From: Ochotona curzoniae
Taxonomy: Eukaryota > Chordata > Mammalia > Lagomorpha > Ochotonidae
NCBI RefSeq assembly: GCF_017591425.1
Contig: NW_024466307.1
Location: 7,021,001-7,085,000, forward strand
Reading direction: 5' to 3'
Length of the DNA: 64,000 bases
Shown here: in pieces, positions 23,761 to 36,255 of the stretch
Numbering within the stretch: position 1 is the stretch's first letter
Layout: each line of letters begins with the position of its first letter
Program-made: the position numbers and the translations under genes
Notes under the pieces: generated by a model
Database searches by the model: none
What the model was told of the DNA's origin: nothing
Seen by the model: the letters and a program-made list of their open reading frames with translations, nothing else

Positions 23761-26700
23761 AAAAAAATGCGTAAGAAATAAATTGGTATTTAACAATTTC
23801 ATTACTGTACCTAGGGAACTGCTATTGATGATGGCCCAAGGCCACACTGCCATGCTGGGTAAGGTGGCTAAGGCCTCCTTTAACGTCATCCAGGACCTAA
23901 AACTCTGACGGCCAACGTTCTGAGAGAGACTATGTTCACCATGCCCCCTCGTAGACACACACTGATCCTACTGCAGAGCTGCACCGCAGTCTGTCCAACA
24001 GAAGAGACATCCTCTAACTACGGTTAACACAACTGATTAGATAACGTGTGAAAGACTGATGAAGAAACCCTTTCCATATGTGTTTGGTTAGGTCTGAAAC
24101 TATTTCCAAACAAAATCTTTTCAAATCAGTGTATTCAGTGTAGAATAGGGAAAGTTATTTAGTTTGTCATTCAAACTCTCTTCCAAAAATTGTTCCTAAT
24201 TTTCTACTCAATTGTTATTTTTTTTTGAAGATTTTCCTTCCTATAGCATTAATGTCCCTAAAAAGCTCTTACGCAATAGAGCCCCACCTTTCCTCCTTCC
24301 AATCACTTTCTCTTCTTAAGCTGCAGTTATGTTATTCTCCCATCAAACTTGTAGGAAAGGGAAGCTCTTTTGTTCCCTAGCACTTCCTGTGTTGTCAACT
24401 TGTTCCACCACTGAAATACTATAACAATGTGGTTCTGGACACTGTGGTTAAATAATTGCTACTGTCGTGATCGCTGCTCAGAATTATGTAGTTAAAGCAT
24501 TACTCTAAATTCTATAATTAAATAATTAGAATTGTCTTACTTGCTATTTTTATTATTAGCTCTGTTTTTCTTTATATTCGTTCTTCCTGAGGCCATGAGG
24601 ACATATCTTGTGGAATAAGCTCTTGTTGTTTTCATTTTTTGAAGTTTTTTTCTTTTTGCTTCCTATTTCCTAGCATGGAGTCATTTGAGCTTTCTAGTAT
24701 TTTTTTCTTTCCCTTTCTTCATTCTGTTATTGTAATTTTTATCATATTCATGACTGTGGAGTGCAAAGTTCATTATCAAAAAGTATGCTCATATTAGTAA
24801 ACAGTCCTGGATATTGACTATATCTTCTACTTCTATTTTCGCAGAAAAGCAAAATAATTCATCTAGTTCCGAGAGATCACCAAGAAGTGTTTCATGATGT
24901 ATTTGCATATTATTTGGCATAATACATATGGAATATGCTTAACATTGATTTTGAGATATAATTATTAGAAACAAAACCAAGCATAGAAAAGTGATAGCTA
25001 AAAATGGTTATTTACTAATTGGATAAACTAGACCTATACAAAAAATACTCATTTTGGGATTTTAAAACCTAAATGAAGAAATAGAACAAAAGATAAAGAT
25101 GCCAAAAAATACCCCAGCATAAGCCATATCAAGGTCAAGGTATTTCTTAGGAATTCACACTAGCCATTTGGACTGTAAGAAAAAACCTGAGAGTCTTGGG
25201 AAGTGAGGAATGGCAGCAGGCTTTTTGGTATTATTCTCTGAAGAAAATACTCTTTAAGGAGTTTGTAAGTGTATGAAACCTTTCACAGGAATGCAATGAT
25301 GCACTGTGAACTGGATCCCCAAGCACTATCCATCCAAATTCTCACAAAACTGAGAAAATAAAAAAATACTAGAGCATTGTTGTGGTTGAGCAAGTTCTGG
25401 TGAACATTTTTCACGTGTTTTTCTCCTACAACCTCGGCAAATTTTTCAAAAACATTCTCCTACTCCTTAAGGGTTATCATTCTCTGACTCTCCGGAAAAC
25501 CAACAGTGACAATTCCTGGAGCATCCCCCAACTTTCCTCATTCTTGACCAGTCTGTTATTCCCTTCTCTGAACAGCAGCCATTTCTCAGTACCCTGGGCT
25601 TTGATTGCATTTTGCCTTCAGAAACACACTGCCAAAGCCAAGTTTCAAAGCCTGTTCTAATTCTCAGAGTGAACTCTTCAGGATCTCGACGCCATGTGTT
25701 CCAACGTCCCATGCCAGTGTCAGCCTTCTCTGTAGCCGATTCAGGCACAACAGCCTCAGCACCCACTGAGCGTAAGCATTCCTCCACTGTAACTTTTCAG
25801 ACAGAATCCTATGAGCAGAGCACATAGACGCCTGTGGGGCTGACTACTGTATGTGCTGTTAACTGTCACTTCTATTCAACTGGGACACGCACAAAATGAA
25901 TTTGTTTCTCACAAGCTGATGCTTACTGGCTGCATCCTTCCTTGAGAGGTCACGCTCTGTAACCTGCTTGTTTTTCTGCTGTAGTGCCCCCATCGACTCA
26001 GAACAAAGCATCAATGATTTCACCAATCTCCCAACAAGGGTTCGCCATAAAATTGAGGTTTATGTTTGTCTTCAATTTTAACAGGATCTTTGTTACAATG
26101 TGGTGGACTTTTTTTTTTCAAACTGATGCTGTATTCTTCTTAGTGCCTCTGTCTAGATCCTACTTAAAACTGGCATAAAAAGTTAATATGGAGTGTGTGG
26201 GTTCTTTCTGGGAGTGGAGACAAAACAATTAACAATTCCATACACTGGTTTTTTCATAATGTACACTTACAATGAATATTTGAGCTTTCCATGAATGTTT
26301 TTCAACTTTTACTTAAAAAAAAAAAATGAAAAGCCTCCAAGAGCAAAATTAGTGTGACAGAAGTCATATTTAAGTTCATATGCTTCAAATATAAAAGAAT
26401 CTCATGCTTTTATTCAAGAGTTTACTCTTACTTCAACAGCAAATCACCGGAGACTAAAAATACCAAACAAGAGGTAAAATAAGGTACTCTGTTGAAAAAT
26501 AAGAAGCCACATGTGGAAGCAAGCTGGAGAAAACAGGCATGAAAAGCCTGCACAATATTATAATGAAACAGAAAAATGGGTGTGTTAAGAAACGAAAATG
26601 ACTTCCAAATTCCTAAAATACAAAAAGCTTTAAGAAATTAATATGTTATTATGCCTGAAGTAACACGGTGCATTCTATTTTCAAATAAGGGATAAAAATT

Positions 26701-28986
26701 TCATTTACTGTACATGTACTTAATATTAGGTCTTCCATTTTAAAAATGAAGTGACTTGTTTAACTTTTGTTCTTTTGTTTAAATTTTGCATATTTCCTAC
26801 CAATGTGTGTGTGGGAACAGATTCATATGAAGTTCACGCTAGAATTATCTTCTTACCACAAAATAATGTCACAGAACTAATTACTCCAGTTCTCTTTAAA
26901 AAAAAACAAAGAAATGAAAAAGCTGTCCTTTCAAAGCCTACCTTTCTCCAATGCTAACTTTCAAGATGACAAAGGTAAATGCTGGATGAGAAAAGTGAAG
27001 CATGGAGTGACAAAGACCAGAAATCCACGCAGAGATTCCCTATGAGGCGACTGCAGGTCAGTACAGAAAAGCGTGTATCTCAGGTCACATTCTTGGACAA
27101 GCAGGAACGCGAAAAGGGAACCCAGCGAGGCAAGCAGCTCTGGGACAAAGAGCCCCCTCTTCTGTCTCTGCCACTGCACGACCCATGTCAGTCACACAGA
27201 ATACTGGAGGCCAAATCAGGAGCTACATTAGGTATGTGTCGCCAACTATCATTCTTATTGTCTCAGAGTTCCAAGAACAAAGAAGTTAGACATAGTACCA
27301 CCTGCTAATCCTCACTGGTGGCAGTTCTGATTCCATAGACTTTATAGTTCTCCATTTTTTCCAAAGTCATACTTAAAGAAAAGATACAGATCAATATACT
27401 CAACACCATTCCCCGGAGACTCGGAGCAGGCATCATATCCCAAGCAAGACTATCCCTCTGTCACAAGAACAGAGAGGCTAGTTTACACAAAAAAGACCTT
27501 GGAAGATCCAAAGGAGTGGGAAAATGTGAGTATGAAACCATGGTTGTTCATCTTTGTTTTTCTAGCAGCCATTACCAGGGGTGTAATAAGTTCATAGCAC
27601 AGATGGAAAGAGCTCTCCCATGAACTCAGAAATACGATGTCAAGTAGGTCATGGAAAATAGGATTAAAAGTTAAGTTCCTCTTGATTTTCAAGAGTTTTG
27701 AAATCCATGCACTTTTTCTAAATAATCTGCACTTTTATGGACTTTTCTGAAGAACTCTCATGTGTGTATGCATGCTGCTGGTTGTGTGCATCTGTGCTTG
27801 TGTCTGTAAAAATAGATTATATAACCACACTTGAATACTGACGGTCAAATTTAGTGTTTTTTTCTCCTGCACTTCCTATCATTATGAAACATTTAGCACA
27901 TTTTTTTGGTCCCTCACTTCCTCCCTTTTCCTCTCAGGTTAGCACAACTTTCCCCAATATGCACACACACATGCCCATGGCCTTCTGAAGTAGCAACAGA
28001 GCCCTATGACCTATGCTTAGCACCTTAGCTCTGTCACCTCTGAACTTGGCATTCCCACCCCGCATCTGGTATTCTGTGAAAAGCAGAAACCCAACATGAT
28101 CACTTTCTGTCTCTGCAGTGCTTGTCACCAGCAATTTCGCACTCTGAAGACTCCATATTGACCAAAGGCCAGTGCTGACATCACTCCCAGCACTCATTGT
28201 AAATCAAGGCCAGGTCTGCTACGAAGGAGGTCATCTTCTTGGATCAGAAAGCAAGAGAGACAAACGTTCAGAAACGTGAGGTTTGAGGGTCTCATTGAAG
28301 ATTGAGACGTAGACAAAACTTCTCTCCTTAAACCATTCTCAATTACTCACTGCTGTGTCCCGACTGCAGTGCCCATGAGTGTCAGATCTGAGGAGTCTTT
28401 CAGAGAGTCAGGGGCATTTTTCTTCTTCCTGGCTGACTCAGGAGCAGCACCTGAGCCACATGTCGCTCTGTCCCGGCAGATCAGCCATGACTAGGGAGAG
28501 CAGTGGTATTCACCTGTTTCTTCAGAGAACTCATTAGTCACAAAGTCAGAATATGAAGAAGCAGGATAGAGTTGTCTAAGTACAGGGAAGACACACATGG
28601 CAGGAAATGACAATGGCCAGTGGCAACAAAGCAGGGACCTCTCAAATTCCTTTTTTTCTTCTTCTTCAAGAAAAGGAAAACTTCATGTTTCCTTAATATT
28701 ATACTAGTTTGGGCTTGAGAAAAGACTGCTTAAAATAGTGGTGGACTGAAAAGAAAATAAATATCACTCCTCCCAAACACAACCTCACTTTCCCTCCAAA
28801 ACCCTGCCCACTTATTTAAGGAATTGTAATGGCCACAATCCTTTACATGTATAGAATCCACCTGTACAAATTGGTATGCGGCAGCAGACTATTAAAGTAT
28901 TTTCTCAAGGAAGGGGTGTTATTTTCTCAAAGGATTAAAATGATGAAACAAAACTAAATTTTGAAATTCTTTGCAAATAGAAAATT
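23761..28986. other. 5.2-kb stretch without recognised genes or repeats
   Basis: The longest repeat-free stretch I can define. Frames of up to 109 codons (for example 25382-25660, 25467-25787 and 26979-27308) have no domain, signal peptide or family resemblance I recognise, and several oppose each other on the two strands. The part 25380-25830 is less AT-rich than its surroundings. Old, diverged repeats may be hidden here, for example around 25900-26310. Confidence 0.3.
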
Positions 28987-29428
28987 CAATGGATTTTTCA
29001 TTTATTATTATTGCAATTTTATGATACAGTTCCATAGGCCCTGAGATTTCCCTTACTCTCTCCCCAGGTCTCCTCCCCCCAAAACACTGTGATCCCCTCT
29101 ATTATTACAATAGTATATATAATTCTTCATAAACAATAAGTCCATCATTGCAGGCATGGACAATGGCAGAGTTTAGCAACCTAATGTCAAGATATATTTA
29201 ATGTTTTATTGGGAATCCATCTTTGATGAGGAAGTAGAGATGCATATTACATTGTACCTTCACATCTAGATGTGATAGTCTCTATTACAGTTACTATACA
29301 TCCCCTTAAATGAAAAGCCACAAAACAAAATTAACAGCAGAAAGAATAGAAATTTACAATGCCATGAAGTTAAATAACAGGCTATTGAATAGAAAAAAAA
29401 AATTAAAAGAAAAAGCCAATGGATTTTT
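28987..29428 (-). mobile_element. L1 3'-end copy 2 with 12-bp target-site duplication
   Basis: Minus-strand relative of the copy at 16870-17260. It shares 'atccccttaaatgaaaagcc', 'gggaatccatctttgatgag' and 'attattattgcaatttta' (tail side) as seen on the plus strand. The insert (28999-29416) is framed by perfect 12-bp repeats, caatggattttt, at 28987-28998 and 29417-29428. The directional tail, variable 5' end and duplication identify a 5'-truncated LINE insertion. Confidence 0.85.
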
Positions 29429-29742
29429 GGCCAGCATTGTGACATATATATTAAGCTTCAACCTGTGCTGTCAGCATGCCATATAGGCACCATTTTGAAA
29501 CTCGGCTGTCCCGCTTCTGATTCAGCTCCCTGCTAATGCACATATTAATGCAAAAGAAAATGGCCTGAGCGCTTTGGGGCTTGCACTCATGTAAGAGACC
29601 CAGAAGCTCCTGGTTCCAGGAATCAGCATGACCCAGTGCTAATCATGGCAAAATTTAGGGAGTGAACCAGCATATGAAAGATCACTCTCCCTCCATCCTG
29701 AAATAGTTAACTACTGTAAATAAAATCTGTTTAAGACATTGC
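29429..29742 (+). mobile_element. CSINE, diverged
   Basis: It begins 'ggccagcattgtgacatata' directly at the end of the L1 target-site duplication. It continues through 'tgattcagctccctgctaat', 'gagacccagaagctcctggt' and 'tagggagtgaaccagcatat' to a 'gtaaataaaatctgttta' tail. Its divergence suggests it is older than the neighbouring L1, which landed at its 5' edge. Confidence 0.8.
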
Positions 29743-31654
29743 TTCTAAATAATCTTATTGATATTGATTATATTCTGAGAATAAAGCAACATAAACGCTG
29801 TTTCCATAACAATTGAGCTTAACAGCAACTCTTAGGATGGCCGTATGAGCTAACAGCTTCAAGTCAAAGATATTTCAGGGGGATAGCTGAACATAGATAG
29901 CTACGCATTTTCCTTCCAATTTGTCTGATGAAGATAACATGATCCAGTTATTGAAGAGTCTTTAGGTATTTAGAAGGAAGGTTGAAATGAATTTCAAGTC
30001 CATCTAAAATACAGAGTGCTAGCTCCTATTTGTGTTTTCTGCATGTCTTCTAATTTTAGTTGCAGCATCACTTTTTAGCAGCTGGTATTTAGTACAGTTC
30101 CCCAGACTGTACTCAGGAAGTGGAGGGGCTTCCTAAAATGAGGGACACAATAGACATACATTTTGTATGAGTCTTGTTTATCTATCCTCCCTGGAAGACA
30201 GGGTTGCAATGAGATTTTATTTCTTACACTCATCCAGGGCTAGAACGTTATCAGGTGCCTGCCAGAGCTGAGTTTTGCTAGTTCCAGAAGAAAATCCTAT
30301 AAGTGGTTTAGAAAAATGCTGAGTGGAAACCCTGGGATACCTGCCTAACATGAAATTCAAAAGTAATCGCTTAGTAATTCAAAGAAATTCTGTGTCCCTC
30401 ATGACTACATGGAGGGCAAAATTGAAACTCCAGAGTTTTAGCAGCTCAAAGCTCACCCTAGTCACCACAGGCCCAAGCAGCATCCAAACAAGGCAACGTG
30501 CAAAGGGCCTGGTTCCTGGTGGAAGCTCTCCACCCACACCAACAGGCACTTGTTTCACTAAAATCTGATCACAGCAGTCTCTGAGTTAACTGTACAATCA
30601 TAGCGTACACACAGAAACAGCCAGGACTCCTTCCCTCTCTTCTGTGTTTTTTTGTTCTGTCCTGCCTGCAGGTACTATGAGTCCCACACCTCAAAGCCTT
30701 CAGCCAAACAATCCTTGCTTTTGCCGATAATCTTGGTACAATTCAATCAGAACTTGGGGTCTACAAGGGCAATACAGGTTGGCTCAAGCTACTCACATTA
30801 CAGCAAACCCTCCACAACAAGGAGAGTATTTTGCAGAATGAAATGGAAAAAGAAAATGCTTTTTCCTTTAATGAAAAAATTATGAACCTCTTAAATGCAG
30901 CTTACTACAAGTGATCTGAATTACGGTTTAGCTTTTATCTCCAGTAGTTTTCCCTTTTATGGAGAGCATGCAAACTAACAGTTGTTTGAACTTTCATTGA
31001 AAATTATTTAGGTTAGGCTTTCTGGAAAGAATGCCACTGATTCTCCAAATCAAATTTTACTTGAATAGGTGAAATGGTACAATAAAATCATTCAACTTAA
31101 CACTCCTTCCATCCACAAGATTTTCCATATTAAATAAAGGCAAGTTTCTATAGGGAAAAGCATCATGTATTCTCTTAAAATAACTAGGACTGCATTTCTG
31201 GTCTCCAGTACTGAATTAGACAGAAATGTGTCCAGCGAGAATCCAAACAGGAACACAAGTGTCTCCAAACAGCCGAAGGATAGACGGCACCATCTCTGAA
31301 CGAAGCACACTCACACGTTAGCAGAGAGGACGATTCGGGACACTCCCTCTGCCTTTTCCCTCTGGGCCAGGAACATGCACAAACTCTTCTGCGCCTCAAT
31401 TGTTGACATATGCCTTCTTAGAGTTATAAGCCAGTTTGGATTATCCTAAAATTCGCCAAGTTCAGTAAAAATTCTGTTTCAACACTATAAACTGCTAAAT
31501 ATAAAAATGAAAATAGACAAGAGACAGCTGAATAGTACCCTATAGCCATTTTAAGGTGTATAGCAGCCAGTTGTGTATAAACTAAAATTGAAATGTCAAT
31601 TAAGTAGTCACGGGATGTGGTTAAGAACTTGCATTTTCTAACACATTGGTCACT
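29743..31654. other. Unique DNA
   Basis: No repeat or gene is recognised. Frames of 72-81 codons (30323-30568, 30652-30885, 31092-31399) lack recognisable motifs. Confidence 0.35.
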
Positions 31655-31985
31655 CAATACCATGTCAATTAACTCCATAATGTTGTAACTTGTTGTTGAT
31701 GTTATGTTGTGGCTTTTCATTGGATGGGATGATATTCTACCAGCTCTGCTTTCAGACCAGAGATGGTCTCCCCAAGAAACTGTCGAATTTATCTGGACAA
31801 TAAGATGCTGGACTCTATGCATGGTGGTACATGCTTGCAATGAAGGAATCATGACTGGATTTGAACTGTACTACTGCAACAATGTGGAGGAATGCAACAC
31901 GGGGGGGATGGCATTGGGAGCGGTTGGGGAAATCCCAGAGGCTATGAAACTGTGTCATAAAATGAAATAATAATAACAAGAACCA
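31655..31985 (+). mobile_element. L1 3'-end copy 3 with (TAA)n tail
   Basis: 'tgtggcttttcattggatgg', 'cagaccagagatggtctccc', 'aataagatgctggactctat', 'gcaatgaaggaatcatgact', 'aaatcccagaggctatgaaa' and an 'aaataataataa' tail align with the copies at 16870 and 28999. It is a distinct subfamily: the 5' part differs from the other two. An 88-codon plus-strand frame (31704-31970) and a 142-codon minus-strand frame overlap it. Confidence 0.8.
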
Positions 31986-34194
31986 TTGAATGAGAAAATG
32001 GGTATTTTTCAGTTTGGAAAAGTGCCTTCCCTTGTGTCTCTTCATGACCTCAGTTCACTCCCCCTACAACTTCTGCCATTAGCAGCTAACTGCCAGAGCA
32101 GCCTCTCAGTAAGGATCCACACTCTAACATTCCCAGGCCTCAGAATACACCAAATAGGTTGGCCTACAGTCATAGACAAAGAAAGCCCGAAACAGAAAGG
32201 GAGAGGGCAGGATTTCTCACAGGGAGCCAACTGTGTCTCCACAAAGTAGACTGATATATTTAATCAAGGAATTCAAAAGTGGCATGGATTGGATGGATAT
32301 GAGAAAGGATGGGTCATAGAATTGTGAATACTGTCACCCTTTCTCTGTGAAAGTGCAGTTCGGGGAAAGATCTGTGCTTTAACCAGTTAGATCATCAGCT
32401 CCTTCACCTACAGGACATAAATGAGAATGACAGGAAAAAATACAACTTGCTTGCTCCACAAGTTCCCTCAACAGAAATCCCTGTGCTATCCTCACGAAGC
32501 GGTTCCTCAAAATCTCCCTGAAGCCTAGTAAACAAAAATGTACAGGCAACTCTATTAAGCTGAGACTTAGTCTAAGGTAATATGGAATGTGCAAACTGCA
32601 GTAGAGAGAACAGAGATCAATAGAGAAACAGAAGACAGGCCACTGGACATCCAATCAAAGTGCAGCTGAAAAAATAAAGGATAGAAGCAAATATCCTGAT
32701 GTCTGAGAGCCGAAGTACTATGAGCTCCTGGAAGTGGAGGCAAAATACTCTAGGGCCTCTGCAAGCTTCTATGTATTAGGACCCAAAACATTTCCTACTG
32801 TAGGATCTGGTTGTATGGAAAAATCACATCTCTATATAACATAGTACTAATCTAACATTGCTTTATATTTGCATATATTCAAAGCTATATTTGGCACATG
32901 GATATATGAACAGATGATAGAAAGATAGATAAAAAGATCATAGACTTTGGTGAATAGGTAAATTTATTTAATCATTCCCAAAAGCCAGAACTACTAAAAG
33001 GAAGAATTCAGGTGTTAAATTTCTCAGTTCCGTATTTTCCATGTATCTTTCTTGGCCCCATTTCACAGAGTAAATGTTCCAGGAAGTCTCAATGGGTCAT
33101 CGCTCACAATCAGAACTAAATATGCCTTATAATCTGATGCAGATGGTATAGCTGCCCAGTTTCTGACAAGATTCTACATACCACTTAACAAACTCACTCA
33201 GGAAATCACTGAGTTTTCCATGTGCAAAATTACTTATCACATAGATTACACGTGCCACATGTTAGATTCTAATGATTATATTTGCAATCTGGTAGTCTTG
33301 GGCAAAGTAAACTTGAGGTACATGCATAGGTAGGAGAGACAGAGAGAGAACTTTGGTCTTTAGGAACGAGGGTCATACATTAAAATTACCAAAAGAATTT
33401 TAGTTACTATTCCTTTCTCTCATTTTCCCCCTTTGCTAACATCATATTTAACTTGGTATGTCACTTGCAAAACTCATAAGCTCAGCACCAAAGCTGGCCA
33501 GCAGTACGTTTGCATTTTCTTATGGTCTTTTTCATACCACATACTTTGTTTTTTTTCAGCCCTGTTATTCACATGAGTTCAAAACACACTTCTTCTTGGT
33601 TTTTTAAAAAAAAAGAAGAAGTTATATTCTCAGACCTCAAACACAACTCCAGCTGTCCAGAGAGTATCTTCAAGGGCCTGATCAGCCTCTCTGAAGAACT
33701 CCTCAATAATTAGAGTTTCTCAACCTTAAAATCAGCCTCTTGGAGAAGTAGACAGTCAGTAACCTAACAGGAATATGACAAAACCTGGACCTTCAGGAAA
33801 TTTGAGCTTCAGAGAACAGTGACAGTAGCATAGACTAGATCTATACCTGGCACTGTATTGGGGGGAAAAATGATCCTTACGCATACTTGCAATAGTGTTT
33901 ACATGACAAGTACATAGAAATCCACTAGGCTATTGTGTCTCAACCTTTTTCCCCATTATACTTCACATATCAGATCATGTTTCCGAAAGCCATAAAATTT
34001 GGTAGGAAAAAAAATGTTTTGTTTTGCTTTTTTAAGAAGAGAAAAATCGGATCAATAGTACTATTTTTAGTTAGCATGTAATTCAAAAAATACTTTTAGG
34101 GCATGAGAATTAAATTGTACTTTTAAGAATCCTTAAAAATGGCTTTTATTAAGCAAAACAGTACAGCTAAGAACTTCTTATATACAGAGTTGAA
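31986..34194. other. Unique DNA
   Basis: No repeat or gene is recognised. Short frames at 31986-32249, 32379-32654 and 33510-33713 have no recognisable content. Confidence 0.35.
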
Positions 34195-34560
34195 TAGAAG
34201 ATTATTAAACAAAAGAATGAAATTCTGTTATTTCCAATGAAATGGATGAAACAGATTATTATATTGAAATAAGTCAAGCATAGAAAAATGCCTCATGTTC
34301 TCCCATTTGAAAACTAAAATGTTGAACATACACAATTAAAGAATAAAACAGTAATTACCAGAAACTGCGAATGGTATGGGAAGGTGAAATGAGAGAAGTT
34401 GATTAACAGGTGCTAGGTTATAAGCTTTTGTTAGGAAAAATGCTTACAAGTTATGGTGTCCTATTGCACAGGCTTTTATTATAAAGAAATGAAAATGTTT
34501 GAGAAGACAGGATTACTACACAAAGTGAACATGTACTGCAATATCACATACACTCCTTCA
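34195..34560 (+). mobile_element. Old L1 3' UTR (L1M-type)
   Basis: 'gaatgaaattctgttatttc', 'aatgaaatggatgaaacaga', 'ttgaaataagtcaagcatag', 'cctcatgttctcccatttga', 'cagtaattaccagaaactgc' and 'agttgattaacaggtgctag' follow the order of an ancient mammalian L1 3' end. The boundary after about 34470 is indistinct. Confidence 0.75.
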
Positions 34561-34587
34561 GTACAACTTTTTATGTGCCAATTTGCC

Positions 34588-34645
34588 TATACACATATAA
34601 TATATAGACATACATACACATATGCATTCATATCTATATATATGA
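34588..34645. repeat. TA/CATA-rich low-complexity tract
   Basis: Alternating 'acacatata', 'acatacata' and 'ctatatatat' units; an interrupted microsatellite. Confidence 0.7.
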
Positions 34646-35449
34646 GTATGAACGATTCCATTATAGGAATAACCTTGTCAGTTGTCAGTAGTCAATAGTT
34701 GTCATGGAACATAACTCAGCACCTCCTAGGTGACCCTACCATGACTGACCTCGTATGCTAATTGCAAATGAGACCTGCCAAACACAATTTGTTCCTCCAG
34801 ACTGTGCGTCAGCACTTTAATCCACAGTCAAGTAAGTATGCTTACGGGAGAGAAACTAACTTTCAGAAAGTTTCAGAATGATTAATTTTTTATAAATACG
34901 CGATATTTTGGTCTTTCATGTCTTGTCTCACCTTTATAGAAATCTCATCAATGCCAAGGAAGTGGGGTCACTGCTTACCTTCAAGAATTTTGTGGACATC
35001 AGTGTACTGCGTGTGTTAGAAAAAGGCATCACTGTCTAAAAGTGTCTCTGGAAGAAATCCAATAGGAGAAACATATTGATTCTGTATGATGAATGACATG
35101 ATAGGAAAATGTTCAAACCTGGATTTCACATCCTAGTTCTTGAAGAGATTTCCAGGAAGAAAAATCCTCTTTCCCACTCAAGAAAAAAAGATCAAATGGC
35201 TTCTCTATTTCAGTTGAATGTGAAAATAATCAACACATCTTATTAATTTATTACTTGTACAAAAAAATTGCAAGTGTTACAAAATTTTACAAAATGACCA
35301 AGGCGCCAATTTCTTCCAAGACTTATGTTACCTCAATGAAGGTGTGCAAAATTACTCCAAAAGACGAAGGACCTGCTCAATCATCTTAAGCAATTGTCTC
35401 TTAACATCTACAGCTAGTTACAGGCAAGAGCAGACTCAACACTTACATG
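34646..35449. other. Unique DNA
   Basis: No repeat or gene is recognised. Confidence 0.35.
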
Positions 35450-35757
35450 GTTTGTTTATTTATTTCTGTTGTAAAGTCAGATATACAGAGATGAGGAGAG
35501 ATAGAAAGATCTTCCACCCACTGATTCACTCCCCAAGTGGCTGCAAAGGCTGGAGCTGCTCCAATCTGAAGCCAGGAACCTAGAGCTTCATGTGGGTCTC
35601 CCATGCAGGTGCAGGGTCCTAAAGCCTTGGACAGTCCTCAATCGCCCTCCCAGGCCATGATCGGGTACTTGGATGGGAAGCGGGGCTGCCAGAACTAGAA
35701 CTGGCACCCATATGATATCCTGGCACATACAAGGCAAAAACTACCACACCGACCCTG
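35450..35757 (-). mobile_element. CSINE, full length
   Basis: On the plus strand: 'tttgtttatttatttctgtt' (tail), 'gtaaagtcagatatacagag', 'ttcactccccaagtggctgc', 'atctgaagccaggaacctag', 'gggaagcggggctgccagaa' and the head 'caaaaactaccacaccgacc'. Well preserved. A 79-codon plus-strand frame over it is SINE sequence. Confidence 0.9.
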
Positions 35758-35795
35758 TTTGTTTGGGTTTTTTGTTTTTTGTTTTGTTTTGAAAA
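35758..35795. repeat. (TTTTG)n-like tract
   Basis: G and T runs of the form 'tttttgttttttgttttg' directly next to the SINE head end; low-complexity sequence. Confidence 0.75.
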
Positions 35796-35937
35796 GTGAT
35801 CTTCAATGCCTACTTAAACTATAATTTACATCTGTAGCATTCCATAAAACTTCAAATGTTGTAAAAACAATATTTTCTAAACTTATAAAATCTCAATCAC
35901 AAATTAAATTCTAACGTCATTGCCAGGAGAAGAGTGG

Positions 35938-36052
35938 AATTGAAAGAGAAAAGGAAAGAAAAGGGGAAAAAAGGAAAGGAAGGTAAGAAAATAAAAGGAA
36001 GGGGAGGGGAGGGGTAGAGGGGAAGGGAAGGGAGGGTCAGGAGAAACAACTC
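35938..36052 (+). repeat. Polypurine (GGAA/GGGGA)n tract with G-quadruplex pattern
   Basis: About 115 bases almost free of pyrimidines. From 36001 there are seven consecutive G-runs of three or four separated by one to four bases, which satisfies the usual G-quadruplex pattern on the plus strand. Polypurine mirror-like tracts can also form triplex DNA. The structural statement is inference from sequence. Confidence 0.85.
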
Positions 36053-36059
36053 TTCAGAA

Positions 36060-36255
36060 ATGCACATGCTAAGGCATTTTCATGCATTACCTTACACCTA
36101 TGAGGTAAAAACCATTGAAATTCCCACTTTACGTAAACAAATGAACCTTAGCGGAATGAAAGCCACTCGTGCAAACTCACTTGTCTGCATGGCAGAACCA
36201 TTTCAAACATAGATCACCTTAACTTCAAAACTCAAGCTACTAACCACCTCTGTGA
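36060..36255 (-). mobile_element. MIR
   Basis: 'catgcattaccttacaccta', 'tgaggtaaaaaccattgaaa', 'ttcccactttacgtaaacaa' and 'cactcgtgcaaactcacttg' are in reverse MIR order. Confidence 0.65.

Noticed and set aside
25382..25827. Possible processed pseudogene in a less AT-rich patch
   Set aside because: Frames are open on both strands, but I recognise no parent protein and see no poly(A) tail or target duplication.
31424..31852. 142-codon minus-strand frame
   Set aside because: Partly antisense to the L1 3'-end copy at 31655-31985; no recognisable domain.
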